From contig CAYFJO010000142.1 in the NCBI GenBank assembly GCA_964343305.1, positions 1-23,785 on the forward strand: a stretch of DNA of 23,785 nucleotides, in the 5' to 3' direction. A program made the position numbers and the translations under genes. Under the pieces are notes generated by a model, which was given only the letters and a program-made list of their open reading frames with translations, searched no databases and was not told where the DNA came from. Origin of the DNA: CAYFJO01 sp964343305. GTDB lineage: Bacteria; Planctomycetota; Planctomycetia; Pirellulales; Pirellulaceae. Below, in pieces: positions 15,247 to 23,290 of the stretch; positions within the stretch are counted from its first letter, which is position 1; every line of letters starts with the position of its first letter.

Positions 15247-16755
15247 ATGAATTCTGCGGTCATGCCACTCGTCTGCATTATCTCTCTCTCGACCTCATCT
15301 TTGTCTCCTGCGTACGCCGCGGATGCACGACCAAATGTTCTTTTCATCATCGCGGATGACGCTTCACGACATTTCGGGAACGCGTACAACTGCGACTGGG
15401 TCAAGACGCCAAACATCGACCGTCTCGCGAGCGAAGGACTTGTTTTTGACAACGCTTATGTGCCGACGTCGAAATGTGCTCCATGTCGGGCTGCGACTTT
15501 GACGGGTCGGAATCCGTGGCAGAATGGGCAGGCCGCGAATCACCAGAACTATTTTCCCGCCGAACTTCGCGCTTTTGGCGAAGCCCTGCAGCGATCCGGC
15601 GTTTACACCGGTAGCATCGGCAAGGTTTGGGGCCCAGGAATCGCAAATGAGAAGGATGGAACCAAACGTGACTTCGGTCTGCCGCCCGTCTCCAAAGGCA
15701 ATAAGGTCAAGGCGAGAACGACGTTTGCCAGTTTCCTAGATCAGCGGCCAGCAGACGCATCATTTTTCTATTGGCATGGAAGTAGCGACCCACATCGTGG
15801 CTATAAAGCTGGAGCCGGTCGCGCCGCCGGCAAAAAGCCTGAGGATATCGACCACGTTCCTGCTTACTGGCCCGACAATGACACCGTCCGCAACGACATG
15901 CTCGACTACGCGATCGAAGTCGAACGATTCGACGGTCACGTCGGCGAAATCTTGAAAGAGCTCGAAGAAAAGGGGCTTGTCGACAACACACTCGTTATTG
16001 TTACATCCGACCACGGCATGCCCTTTCCACGAGTAAAAGGGCACACGTACGACGATGCACATCGCGTTCCGTTAGTTATGCGGTGGCCAAAGGGAATCGC
16101 CAAACCTGGACGTCGCGTGACGGATCTGGTCAGCTTCATCGACTTCGCACCGACCTTTCTGCAACTCGCCGGAATATCTCCCGCTGACTCTGGCATGAAT
16201 CTCACGGGTCAAAGTCTTGTCGATCTACTGAAAGGTCCGTCCGAGCCGTTTCGGCCGTACCTGTTGATTGGGCGTGAACGCAACGATGTTTTTGCACGGC
16301 CAGGATCCGAATACGGTCTCGGTTATCCCACGCGCGCCATCCGCTCCGGTGATTTTCTCTACATCCGGAACTTTGAACCCGACCGCTGGCCATGCGGCAA
16401 TCCGGAGCTTGGCCTCAGAGACACGGATGGCAGCCCGACGAAGTCGTTGATCAACTCACTCGGTACAGATAATGTCTACTGGCAACACGCCTTTGGAAAA
16501 CGGCCGGCCGAACAGCTTTTTAACGTGGCCGACGATCCGGATTGCGTGAAGAACTTGATTGCTGACGCGTCCCAAGCCAAGACAGCCGCTCAACTACGTG
16601 ATAATTTGATGGCGAAACTCAAACGCCAGAACGATCCACGAGTCGTCAGCGATGGCGATCAGTTCGACCGCTATCCGTCCGTTAAGAAACCAGTGCCGAA
16701 CTGGGAGAAGGGCGCAGGAGCCAGAAATAAGAAGAAAAGCAGCGGTGCTAAATAA
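15247..16755 (+). CDS. Secreted sulfatase (S1 type) with CAPCR active-site motif
   Basis: 502 residues with a signal peptide (about 1-24, ending AYAAD). Expected to cleave sulfate from a sugar. The metal-binding strand VLFIIADD (31-38) is followed by the formylglycine motif C77-A-P-C-R81, then AATLTG. The usual serine of CxPSR is a cysteine, which the formylglycine-generating enzyme tolerates because it needs CxPxR. SIGKVWG replaces the common GKWHLG, YWHGSSDPHRG holds likely active-site His residues, and TSDHGMPFPRVKGHTYD provides the second metal site. The fold resembles the iduronate/heparan-type S1 branch, but the substrate is uncertain. GAAGGA about ten bases before the ATG supports the start. 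The C-terminus ends in a lysine-rich tail (ARNKKKSSGAK). A small EF-hand gene follows after 160 bp; a 5-bp hairpin at about 16773-16786 without a T-run is only a weak terminator candidate. Confidence 0.92.
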   Translation: MNSAVMPLVCIISLSTSSLSPAYAADARPNVLFIIADDASRHFGNAYNCDWVKTPNIDRLASEGLVFDNAYVPTSKCAPCRAATLTGRNPWQNGQAANHQNYFPAELRAFGEALQRSGVYTGSIGKVWGPGIANEKDGTKRDFGLPPVSKGNKVKARTTFASFLDQRPADASFFYWHGSSDPHRGYKAGAGRAAGKKPEDIDHVPAYWPDNDTVRNDMLDYAIEVERFDGHVGEILKELEEKGLVDNTLVIVTSDHGMPFPRVKGHTYDDAHRVPLVMRWPKGIAKPGRRVTDLVSFIDFAPTFLQLAGISPADSGMNLTGQSLVDLLKGPSEPFRPYLLIGRERNDVFARPGSEYGLGYPTRAIRSGDFLYIRNFEPDRWPCGNPELGLRDTDGSPTKSLINSLGTDNVYWQHAFGKRPAEQLFNVADDPDCVKNLIADASQAKTAAQLRDNLMAKLKRQNDPRVVSDGDQFDRYPSVKKPVPNWEKGAGARNKKKSSGAK

Positions 16756-16915
16756 CAGAAATGCGTTTGCAAAAGGCGGGAGCCTTGAATGTAGATTCTT
16801 CGTTTTCATCCAATAATCCGAGCTCTTTGCGCATCTTTATGTAGAGAAGACATATAGGCGTTTGTCTGTTATAGCGCCGCGAAAAATCGGAGTTCCTTGC
16901 AACTAGGGTGAAATC

Positions 16916-17185
16916 ATGTCAAAAGTTATTTGCTTTCTGTTGGCTACTGTGTTCGTATTTGGGGCATCTGTTGGTGTCGGTGCGGAAGATAAGAAAAAGA
17001 AAGATCCAAAGGAAGTTTTTGCAAAATTGGACAAGAACGGCGACGACAAAGTTTCTGAAGAAGAATTTGTAGGGAAGAAGACCGGAGAAAAAGCGGAAAA
17101 AGCGAAGAAGGCGTTTGCCCGAAAAGATAAGGATAAGGACGGCTCTTTGACACTTGAGGAATTCTCCGCCAAGAAAAAGAAGTAG
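16916..17185 (+). CDS. Small secreted EF-hand protein, lysine-rich
   Basis: 89 residues with a signal peptide (about 1-23, ending GVGAE). Two canonical 12-residue EF-hand loops follow. Loop 1 is 39-50 (D39, N41, D43, K45, S47, E50) and loop 2 is 71-82 (D71, D73, D75, S77, T79, E82). It probably binds calcium outside the cytoplasm. About a quarter of the residues are lysine and many others are Asp or Glu, so it is extremely charged. AGGGTGA just before the ATG is a good ribosome-binding site. Base composition is visibly more AT-rich than in neighbouring genes. It could be a calcium buffer, a cell-wall or matrix protein, or a helper of the calcium-dependent sulfatases around it; none of this is shown by sequence. 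It is followed 29 bp later by a strong terminator. Confidence 0.85.
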   Translation: MSKVICFLLATVFVFGASVGVGAEDKKKKDPKEVFAKLDKNGDDKVSEEEFVGKKTGEKAEKAKKAFARKDKDKDGSLTLEEFSAKKKK

Positions 17186-17214
17186 GGATAACGGACACAA
17201 AAACTGCCACAGCT

Positions 17215-17246
17215 AAAAATGCCTCGCATGCGAGGCGTTTTTCTTT
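17215..17246. terminator. Bidirectional Rho-independent terminator between convergent genes
   Basis: The self-complementary GCCTCGCATGCGAGGC (17221-17236) is flanked by AAAAA (17215-17219) on the left and TTTTT (17238-17242) plus further Ts on the right. It can stop transcription of the EF-hand gene going right and of the three-sulfatase run going left, whose last stop is at 17347. Confidence 0.88.
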
Positions 17247-17346
17247 ACGTTCAAACTGATTATTGAATGTGCTGCGAAGCTGCCGGCCAAACCATGCCTA
17301 AGCCAAGTTAATTCCAGTATCATGGAAAGCGCGCCGGCGTGTCTCC

Positions 17347-19179
17347 TTACTTTGGTGTATCGCTCTGTACGCGTTGCTTTATTCTTCCAAGGTAACTGTC
17401 TTGTACAGAAGTTGAACAAGATGCGAGTGCCTCTTTGTAGAAATCGTACCCTTCTCCGATCCAATCAATAATGTTGGCGACTTTAAGCGCGGCGTAACTG
17501 TTGTTTTCCAGCAGGCCGCGCAGCGCATTACGAGCGGTGTCCTTTTCACCGAGATTAAAGAGCGACCATGCAGCCATAGCGACTACCTCGTGACAATCGT
17601 CGGTGAGCGATTTTCGCAATGCGAGTTTGGAATCGTTCGCTTTCTCTCCTAACAGGAACAGCCCAACCGATCCCCAATAACGAACGCCGCTTTCGTCGCT
17701 TGCAAGCATCCTTTCGAGTGCTTCGCGATTGTCCGCCGATTTTGCCAACGCCAGGTCGGATGCTTCCAATAATCGCTCGAGTGGATATTTCTTCGCATCT
17801 CGGACCATCTCATATATTGTCGTGTCGTGCTTCTCGGCTCGCGTCACCATTTCAGCTTCTGGAAGCATCGCCGCGTCATAGTGCTTCAATTGCCAGTCGC
17901 GGAGACGTCCTCGCATTTTTTGGAGGACTTCTGTGTACTCGCTGTCACCCGCAAGGTTGTTGACGGAATACGGATCCTCTGACGTATCGTAAAGTTCCTC
18001 AACGGGTTTGTTCGTGAAAAACCTGCCGGTCACCGCATCCGTTTTGCGTGCCCGATGATGTGCCTCCCAGGCTTTTGTTGCTTGGGCGCGCCAAAGGTAC
18101 GAGAGGTATTGTCCGCGCGGCACATAGGGCATGAAGTTGCGGATGTAGAGAAAACGCTCATCACGCACGGCTCGGGAATTGTCGCAGCGTTCGTCCATGC
18201 GACCGCGGTAGGCGACGTGAAACTCACGCTCGGGATCGCTTGTTGGACCGAGAAAAACGTGACCTTGCATCTCTGCTGGAATCTTCGCACCCGCCAAGGC
18301 CAACCATGTTTTCGGCATGTCGATAAAGCTGACGATGCGATCAACCGTCATGCCGGGTTTTTCTGCTGGATAGAGGCCTTTGAATTTCGACGGGATACGA
18401 ACAATCAACGGGCAGTGAATTCCGGTGTCCACCAGAAACCGTTTACTTCGCGCCATCACGCCACCATGGTCCGAGTTGTAGATCACGATCGTGTTTTCGT
18501 GCAGCCCGGATGCTTCGAGATCGTCAAGCACTTGCCCAACCTTGGCGTCCATGCGCTTAACCGCGTCTTGGTACTTCGCATAGTTCTTGCGAACCACGGG
18601 CAAGTCCGGATGATACGGAGCGAGTTTCACTTTGGCTGGGTCGTGCTTGGTATTTTCAACATCACCATGTGCGCGGCTCTCGTGAGAATCGCCGATATTG
18701 ATGATAGAGAAGAAAGGTTGCTTTCCTTTGAGTTCCTCAAAATCCGCTTTGCCCTTGTCCCACGGTTCTCGGTCATTGCGACCGCCAATGTTGCAGTCGG
18801 TCTTGCCTGGTTTCAAGCTAAAGTAACCAGCCGCTCGCAATTCATCAGGGTAATATCGAATCTTGTTGTGCGGGATGTTGTAGCGGCTGCGCATCGGATG
18901 CGTGCCCATCGATACGGCGTGAATTCCCGTAATCCACACACTCCGTTGCGGAGCACAGACCGGCGTATTGGCGAAGCAATGCGTATAACGAAATCCGTCC
19001 TTGGCCAGTTCATCAATCCGTGGCGTATCGCCGTTAGGATTGCCATAACAGCCAACCCACTGAATGTTGTTATCTTCTGACGTGATCCACAGGATATTGG
19101 GCCGCTCGTCGGCGGCGGAAAGGTTCAACGGAACGAGACATGAAATCAATAGTAATAACTTAATTGGTTTTAGGTCCAT
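17347..19179 (-). CDS. Secreted sulfatase (sulfamidase/heparan-type) with C-terminal HEAT repeats
   Basis: 610 residues with a signal peptide (about 1-22, ending NLSAADE). Motifs in order: metal strand ILWITSED (29-36), formylglycine motif C75-A-P-Q-R79, GTHPMRSRYNIP just after it (a pattern of the N-sulfoglucosamine sulfohydrolase-like branch), SLKPGKTD in place of GKWHLG, GDSHESR, and YNSDHGGVMARSKR as the second metal site. From about 430 to 590 the chain turns into alpha-helical HEAT-like repeats (ASDESGVRYWGSVGLFLLG, CHEVVAMAAWSLFNLG). That extension gives a protein longer than a plain S1 sulfatase. The ATG at 19179 places the signal peptide at the N-terminus and has AGAGAAG upstream; an ATG at 19221 would add 14 charged residues. 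Last gene of the tandem sulfatase run, 53 bp after the previous stop. Confidence 0.9.
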   Translation of the reverse strand: MDLKPIKLLLLISCLVPLNLSAADERPNILWITSEDNNIQWVGCYGNPNGDTPRIDELAKDGFRYTHCFANTPVCAPQRSVWITGIHAVSMGTHPMRSRYNIPHNKIRYYPDELRAAGYFSLKPGKTDCNIGGRNDREPWDKGKADFEELKGKQPFFSIINIGDSHESRAHGDVENTKHDPAKVKLAPYHPDLPVVRKNYAKYQDAVKRMDAKVGQVLDDLEASGLHENTIVIYNSDHGGVMARSKRFLVDTGIHCPLIVRIPSKFKGLYPAEKPGMTVDRIVSFIDMPKTWLALAGAKIPAEMQGHVFLGPTSDPEREFHVAYRGRMDERCDNSRAVRDERFLYIRNFMPYVPRGQYLSYLWRAQATKAWEAHHRARKTDAVTGRFFTNKPVEELYDTSEDPYSVNNLAGDSEYTEVLQKMRGRLRDWQLKHYDAAMLPEAEMVTRAEKHDTTIYEMVRDAKKYPLERLLEASDLALAKSADNREALERMLASDESGVRYWGSVGLFLLGEKANDSKLALRKSLTDDCHEVVAMAAWSLFNLGEKDTARNALRGLLENNSYAALKVANIIDWIGEGYDFYKEALASCSTSVQDSYLGRIKQRVQSDTPK

Positions 19180-19232
19180 GATTTGTCTTCTCTTATGATG
19201 GTCATAGATCTTTAGTTTCATGACAATGTCAT

Positions 19233-20672
19233 TTACTTCTGTTTGTCCGGCCTATCGAGAATGCATTCAGGATTGAGTTTCGTTGGCACGGGAGCATTGG
19301 TTTCGGCTTGCCAGGCATCGAGTTCGGATCGAAGAGCCGCTGCTCGGTCGGGCATCACTCCTGCAAGATTCTTTTGCTCGCCAGGGTCGTCCTTCAGATT
19401 GTAGAGCCCGATTGTGTTGTCCTCGTGAAACTCCATCAGTTTCCAGTCGCCACGACGCAAACTGGTTGATGGAAATCCGCGCCACGAGTACGTTTCGCCA
19501 TTGGGCAGGTCGATGATGAGGCCGCGGCCTTGAAGGTAGAGCGGGTAATGCCAGAAGATACTCCGTTCTTCGATTTCTTTGCCATGAAAGAGCGGCGAGA
19601 TGTCCGTGCCATCGATTGGCTGTGTTGTCGGTAGTTTCGCACCCGCGAGGCTTGCAAAGGTCGGCAGGAAATCAACACTTGTGATGGGTGTTTCGCATAT
19701 CGATTTGGGCTCAATCACGCCAGTCCACCGCATGCAGGCTGGAACGCGAACGCCAGCCTCAAAGAGAGATCCCTTCTGACCGCGCAACGGATCAAGTTGC
19801 GATACGTTGGGCAGACCACCGTTGTCGCTGATAAATACAATGAGAGTGTTGTCAGCAATGCCGAGTTCATCAACTTTCGCAACCACGCGCCCGACAGATG
19901 TGTCAACAGCCTCAATCATGCCGGCATAGACTGGTTTAAAATTCTCGCGTTCCTGTGCCGGTATCTGATCTAGCTTTTCCTGATACTTTTGAACGACATT
20001 CGCACGGGCGCGGTGAGGCGTGTGGACATCCCAATGGCACAAGTAGAGAAAAAACGGCCGCTCCCGATTCTCTTCAATAAACTGCTGCGCACGGTCTGTT
20101 AACTGTTCGGCAACGTCCACGTTTCCGTAGAACTTTCCGCCAGCACCTCCTTTACCGTTTGACGAACTGAGATCGAATCCCTGCGTATCTTCGCCAAGAT
20201 GCCACTTGCCGAGGCGGGCAGAGGTGTAACGAGCCGGCTTTAACACTTCCGGAATGCAAACGAACTTTGGATCAAGTGAGTTCGTTATGGGGAATTGAGC
20301 TAAGGCCTCTTTCTCGAGAGCTTTGTCTTTTCGACTAACCGCGGGAACAAGAAGTCGCATGTACTTCGGGTTGCCTTTGGATCTGCCGCCGGGCGTGTAG
20401 ATGTGATGGCGGGGCGTATAGGTCCCAGACATCAGGCATGCACGTGTTGGCGCACAATTTGGTCCACCGGAGTAAGCTGCGTTGAATATCATTCCTTGAC
20501 TCGCCAACCGGTCGATGTGCGGTGTCTGAAAGAACTCCGCGCCTGCGTAATTCACATCTTGCCAACCGAGGTCGTCGGCCATGATGAAGATGAAGTTGGG
20601 CTTGTCAGCAGCAATTAGTGCCGATGCAGCAAATCCGATCAGAATGAGAATTAATGCCAAAAATCGAATCAC
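19233..20672 (-). CDS. Secreted sulfatase (S1, arylsulfatase A-like), GTG start
   Basis: 479 residues. With the GTG start at 20672 the protein opens with a hydrophobic signal peptide (RFLALILILIGFAASALIAAD). Motifs: FIFIMADDLGWQDV (27-40), formylglycine motif C73-A-P-T-R77 then ACLMSG, ARLGKWHLGED, CHWDVHTPHR with the likely catalytic histidine, and FISDNGG followed by LRGQKGSLFEAGVRVP for the second metal site and active-site lysine. The C-terminal subdomain (LRRGDWKLMEFHEDNTIGLYNLKDDPGE) is standard. Length fits the family. Start choice: CAGGAG lies eight bases before the GTG; an in-frame ATG at 20720 would add 16 residues, overlap the previous sulfatase gene by 4 bases and bury the signal sequence. 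Middle gene of the run, 44 bp from the upstream gene and 53 bp from the downstream one. Confidence 0.92.
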   Translation of the reverse strand: MIRFLALILILIGFAASALIAADKPNFIFIMADDLGWQDVNYAGAEFFQTPHIDRLASQGMIFNAAYSGGPNCAPTRACLMSGTYTPRHHIYTPGGRSKGNPKYMRLLVPAVSRKDKALEKEALAQFPITNSLDPKFVCIPEVLKPARYTSARLGKWHLGEDTQGFDLSSSNGKGGAGGKFYGNVDVAEQLTDRAQQFIEENRERPFFLYLCHWDVHTPHRARANVVQKYQEKLDQIPAQERENFKPVYAGMIEAVDTSVGRVVAKVDELGIADNTLIVFISDNGGLPNVSQLDPLRGQKGSLFEAGVRVPACMRWTGVIEPKSICETPITSVDFLPTFASLAGAKLPTTQPIDGTDISPLFHGKEIEERSIFWHYPLYLQGRGLIIDLPNGETYSWRGFPSTSLRRGDWKLMEFHEDNTIGLYNLKDDPGEQKNLAGVMPDRAAALRSELDAWQAETNAPVPTKLNPECILDRPDKQK

Positions 20673-20680
20673 GATGATTT

Positions 20681-20686
20681 CTCCTG
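20681..20686 (-). promoter_or_regulatory. Ribosome-binding site that selects the GTG start
   Basis: CAGGAG on the minus strand lies eight bases upstream of the GTG at 20672. It is the strongest Shine-Dalgarno sequence among the three tandem sulfatase genes and argues against the longer ATG start at 20720. Confidence 0.65.
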
Positions 20687-20716
20687 CATGACAAAATGCA
20701 ACGCAACCATTCTCTC

Positions 20717-22240
20717 TCAATTCGTCGCCAACCGCGGAGACGAGTGGCCTTGCGTGCGGATTTTCTTAAGAAGCGATTGAAGTTCTTTTACCAAATCCGG
20801 ATGGTCCGCCGTGAGATTCTTGCGTTGGCCGGGATCATCCGACAATTTGTAGAGTTCCGTAAGCTGCTTGTCGTCGTTCGGATAGTTGTGCTTTGTTTCC
20901 CAAGCTTTGTTTCGCCCGCTAACGTAGCCATCCCGCGCGTCGATCAGCAACCAATCGCCTCGGCGAATGGCGTATCCGTTTTCGGACGTATTGTGGACGT
21001 GCGCTGATCGAATGGTTTTGGCCTCACCGTTCAAAAGAGAAAGAAGGTTATGCGAGTCTTCAGCAGCATCTGTTGGTAATTCGAATTTTAACATCCCGGC
21101 CAGTGTTGCCATCACATCGACTTGGGAAACCAGCGCACCTGACGTGCTGTTGCGTTTCGTAATGCCGGGCCATTTAATGATGAACGGCACGTGGTGTCCG
21201 CCTTCGTAAATGTCCCGCTTCAGACCGCGGAACGGTGCCGACGACCAATGATCAAACTTCTGATCACGAGCATACGCATATTTCTCAGGTCCGTTGTCAG
21301 CTGTAAAGATGACGATCGTGCGATCGGCTTGACCAGATTGATCAAGAGCCTCCAGCAACTGACCGGCGGCGTCATCCGTTTCGAAAACGAAGTCGCCGTA
21401 CGGTCCGGCACCGGACTTTCCGTCGAATTGATCGTTCGGAATGATCGGCGCGTGCGGTGACGGAAATGCGAAATACAGGAAAAACGGCTTGTCCGAGTCT
21501 TTTTGAGCTTTGATAAAGTCGACGCCACGTTTCGTTAGTGTAGGGATGTTTTGATACGGATCCCAATCGGACGCCATTGGCCCAGGCCGACACTCCCAGT
21601 TACCTTCCTTTATCTTCTTCCACTTCGTCGTGTCCATCATCGTGTCGGGTGCTTTAAGCACGCAGTTGTTCTCAATCCAACAATAGGGCGGGAAGTTAAT
21701 AACCGTATCACCAAAATAATGATCGAAGCCGTGGTCCAACGGTCCATCTGGAATCGACTTGCTCCAGTCAAATGCTTCCGGTCCCCAAACCTTGCGACGA
21801 CCCGGTGCGCGAGGTTCCGCATCCGATTTTTTGACCGCATCCCAATTCCATCCAAGATGCCATTTACCAATGCAGGCCGTTGTGTAACCGTTTTGCTGCA
21901 TCATCTCCGGCAAAGTGAGTCTTTCTTTCGCGAATACCGAACCACCGAGTGGTCCGACGATGCCATGGAAATCTCGCCAGTGATATCTCCCAGTTAGCAA
22001 GGCATAACGGCTCGGCGTGCAAATCCCTGATGACGAATGTCCATCCGTAAAACGCAACCCCTGTCCAGCCAATCGATTGAGGTTTGGAGTCGGGATCTTC
22101 GACTCAGGATTGTTCATTCGCAAATCTCCAAAACCGAGATCGTCTGCGTACAAGATCAGGACGTTTCGGCGAGTGGATTCGCCCGCATACGAAGAAGAGC
22201 AATGCAATATCAGCAACGCAAAAATTGCAATTCGTCTCAT
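20717..22240 (-). CDS. Secreted sulfatase (S1, arylsulfatase A-like) with classical CTPSR motif
   Basis: 507 residues with a signal peptide (about 1-20, ending SSSYAG). Motifs: VLILYADDLGFGDL (27-40), the textbook formylglycine motif C74-T-P-S-R78 then YALLTGRY, CIGKWHLGWNWD, FPSPHAPI with the likely catalytic histidine, FTADNGPEKYAY for the second metal site and LKRDIYEGGHHVP. An insert around VINFPPYCWIENNCVLKAP distinguishes it from the neighbouring paralogues and resembles the substrate loop of glycosaminoglycan/arylsulfatase-type members. The exact substrate is not deducible. The ATG at 22240 has GGAAAG a few bases upstream and begins the signal peptide; the frame is open to 22411 but that extension has no signal character. 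First gene of the three-sulfatase run, so its promoter should lie in 22241-22494. Confidence 0.93.
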   Translation of the reverse strand: MRRIAIFALLILHCSSSYAGESTRRNVLILYADDLGFGDLRMNNPESKIPTPNLNRLAGQGLRFTDGHSSSGICTPSRYALLTGRYHWRDFHGIVGPLGGSVFAKERLTLPEMMQQNGYTTACIGKWHLGWNWDAVKKSDAEPRAPGRRKVWGPEAFDWSKSIPDGPLDHGFDHYFGDTVINFPPYCWIENNCVLKAPDTMMDTTKWKKIKEGNWECRPGPMASDWDPYQNIPTLTKRGVDFIKAQKDSDKPFFLYFAFPSPHAPIIPNDQFDGKSGAGPYGDFVFETDDAAGQLLEALDQSGQADRTIVIFTADNGPEKYAYARDQKFDHWSSAPFRGLKRDIYEGGHHVPFIIKWPGITKRNSTSGALVSQVDVMATLAGMLKFELPTDAAEDSHNLLSLLNGEAKTIRSAHVHNTSENGYAIRRGDWLLIDARDGYVSGRNKAWETKHNYPNDDKQLTELYKLSDDPGQRKNLTADHPDLVKELQSLLKKIRTQGHSSPRLATN

Positions 22241-22471
22241 GACTTTCCAACGAAAAAGAATGTTTCTTAAGGGATATGATTCCCAGGATACCACAATGGC
22301 ACGAGTCATGCTTCTCAGCGATATCTGTCTAGCGCTCGAGTTAATTCCATCGAGTAAGGTGATCGAATGTGGTTTTGCAATAAATTGAGTTTTAAGAACC
22401 GTGGATATCATTCTGTTTTAAAAATTCGATCCATTTTATGCATCTCAAAAATGTCAGGAGAGATGCTGTAA

Positions 22472-22493
22472 TTGTGAACTTTGCAGTTCACAA
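22472..22493. promoter_or_regulatory. Perfect operator-like inverted repeat upstream of the sulfatase run
   Basis: TTGTGAACT (22472-22480) and AGTTCACAA (22485-22493) are perfectly complementary arms around a 4-base TTGC spacer, 232 bp before the first sulfatase start. There is no T-run, so it is a poor terminator. The shape suits a dimeric regulator. It differs from the CRP site, where TGTGA and TCACA are six bases apart; here they are ten apart. Confidence 0.4.
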
Positions 22494-23290
22494 ATCATTC
22501 GTTTGCTGAACTCACGCGTAATCCTTTCAAATCCCAGACTCGATTGGCGGAACTTTTCTTCACTTCAAGCAGACGTTTGTCACACGCACGCGCAGAGGTG
22601 AGTCCATCCAAACGCTGCTGCTGATCGACGTCATTCTGATTATCAATGTCGCCCAACTTCATTTCGGGGAGCAGTTGATTTGACAACACCCAACGATCTG
22701 CTACTGCACTAGGTGGATTTGACCTCGGCACTTCAGCGCAAATCGCTGCATGCACCGGCCGACAACACCGGTTGAAGTTAGCCAGATGCTGTTTCTGAGC
22801 CAGGTGGAATCCACCTAAGCGCGCAACTCGATTTCCGTTCGTGAACTCGGTCGCGATCACCTGCCTCAGCAAGCGATTAAAATCAACCGCTGCAACAGCG
22901 ACCGGAAAATTGACTTAGGGAGCAGCCGCAAATCACATTGATGACACGTGCTAAATGCGTTCGGTCCATTTCACCGGCGCGTGTTAGCACGGACCTCCAT
23001 CTACGGAGGCCGATGCATCCTACGGCACTTGAGTAAACGGATCTCAACACGGCCAAAGGCAACGTTCACGCCCGTGATTCCACCCCGGAGGACATCGATC
23101 TGACAACCCGAGGTCACTGGTGGTTGAGCCCCGGTCGTTGACATACTTGGATGCCACGTGCACGAACGGAAGCATGTGCAAAAACCACTTGCGGCGGGCT
23201 TGCCGCTGGAAAAGCCTTAGAACAACGTCCATGTGATAGCCACGAGATCTGCGATTGTGGTGCAATGCTTTTCCAAGGTCATTCTTTCTG
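22494..23290. other. About 800 bases without a convincing gene
   Basis: A 125-codon open frame exists on the minus strand (22495-22872), with a segment rich in Asp, Gln and Asn (residues about 73-90). It has no recognisable domain, no signal peptide and no clear ribosome-binding site, so I do not call it as a gene. The rest (22873-23290) has only short frames and a weak 5-bp hairpin at about 22993-23008. The segment may be decayed coding DNA. Confidence 0.4.

Noticed and set aside
16773..16786. Hairpin AAGGC-GGGA-GCCTT after the 15247-16755 sulfatase
   Set aside because: Stem of only 5 bp and no T-run, so not called as a terminator.
18055..19080. 341-residue plus-strand frame opposite a sulfatase
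   Set aside because: The minus strand encodes all sulfatase motifs here; the long opposite frame is an effect of codon usage.
22297..22312. Sigma-54-like promoter TGGCACGAGTCATGCT on the plus strand
   Set aside because: It matches the consensus with one mismatch but points away from the sulfatase run and no plus-strand gene lies downstream; probably chance.
22495..22872. 125-residue minus-strand open frame
   Set aside because: No domain, signal peptide or ribosome-binding site; the region around it also looks non-coding.
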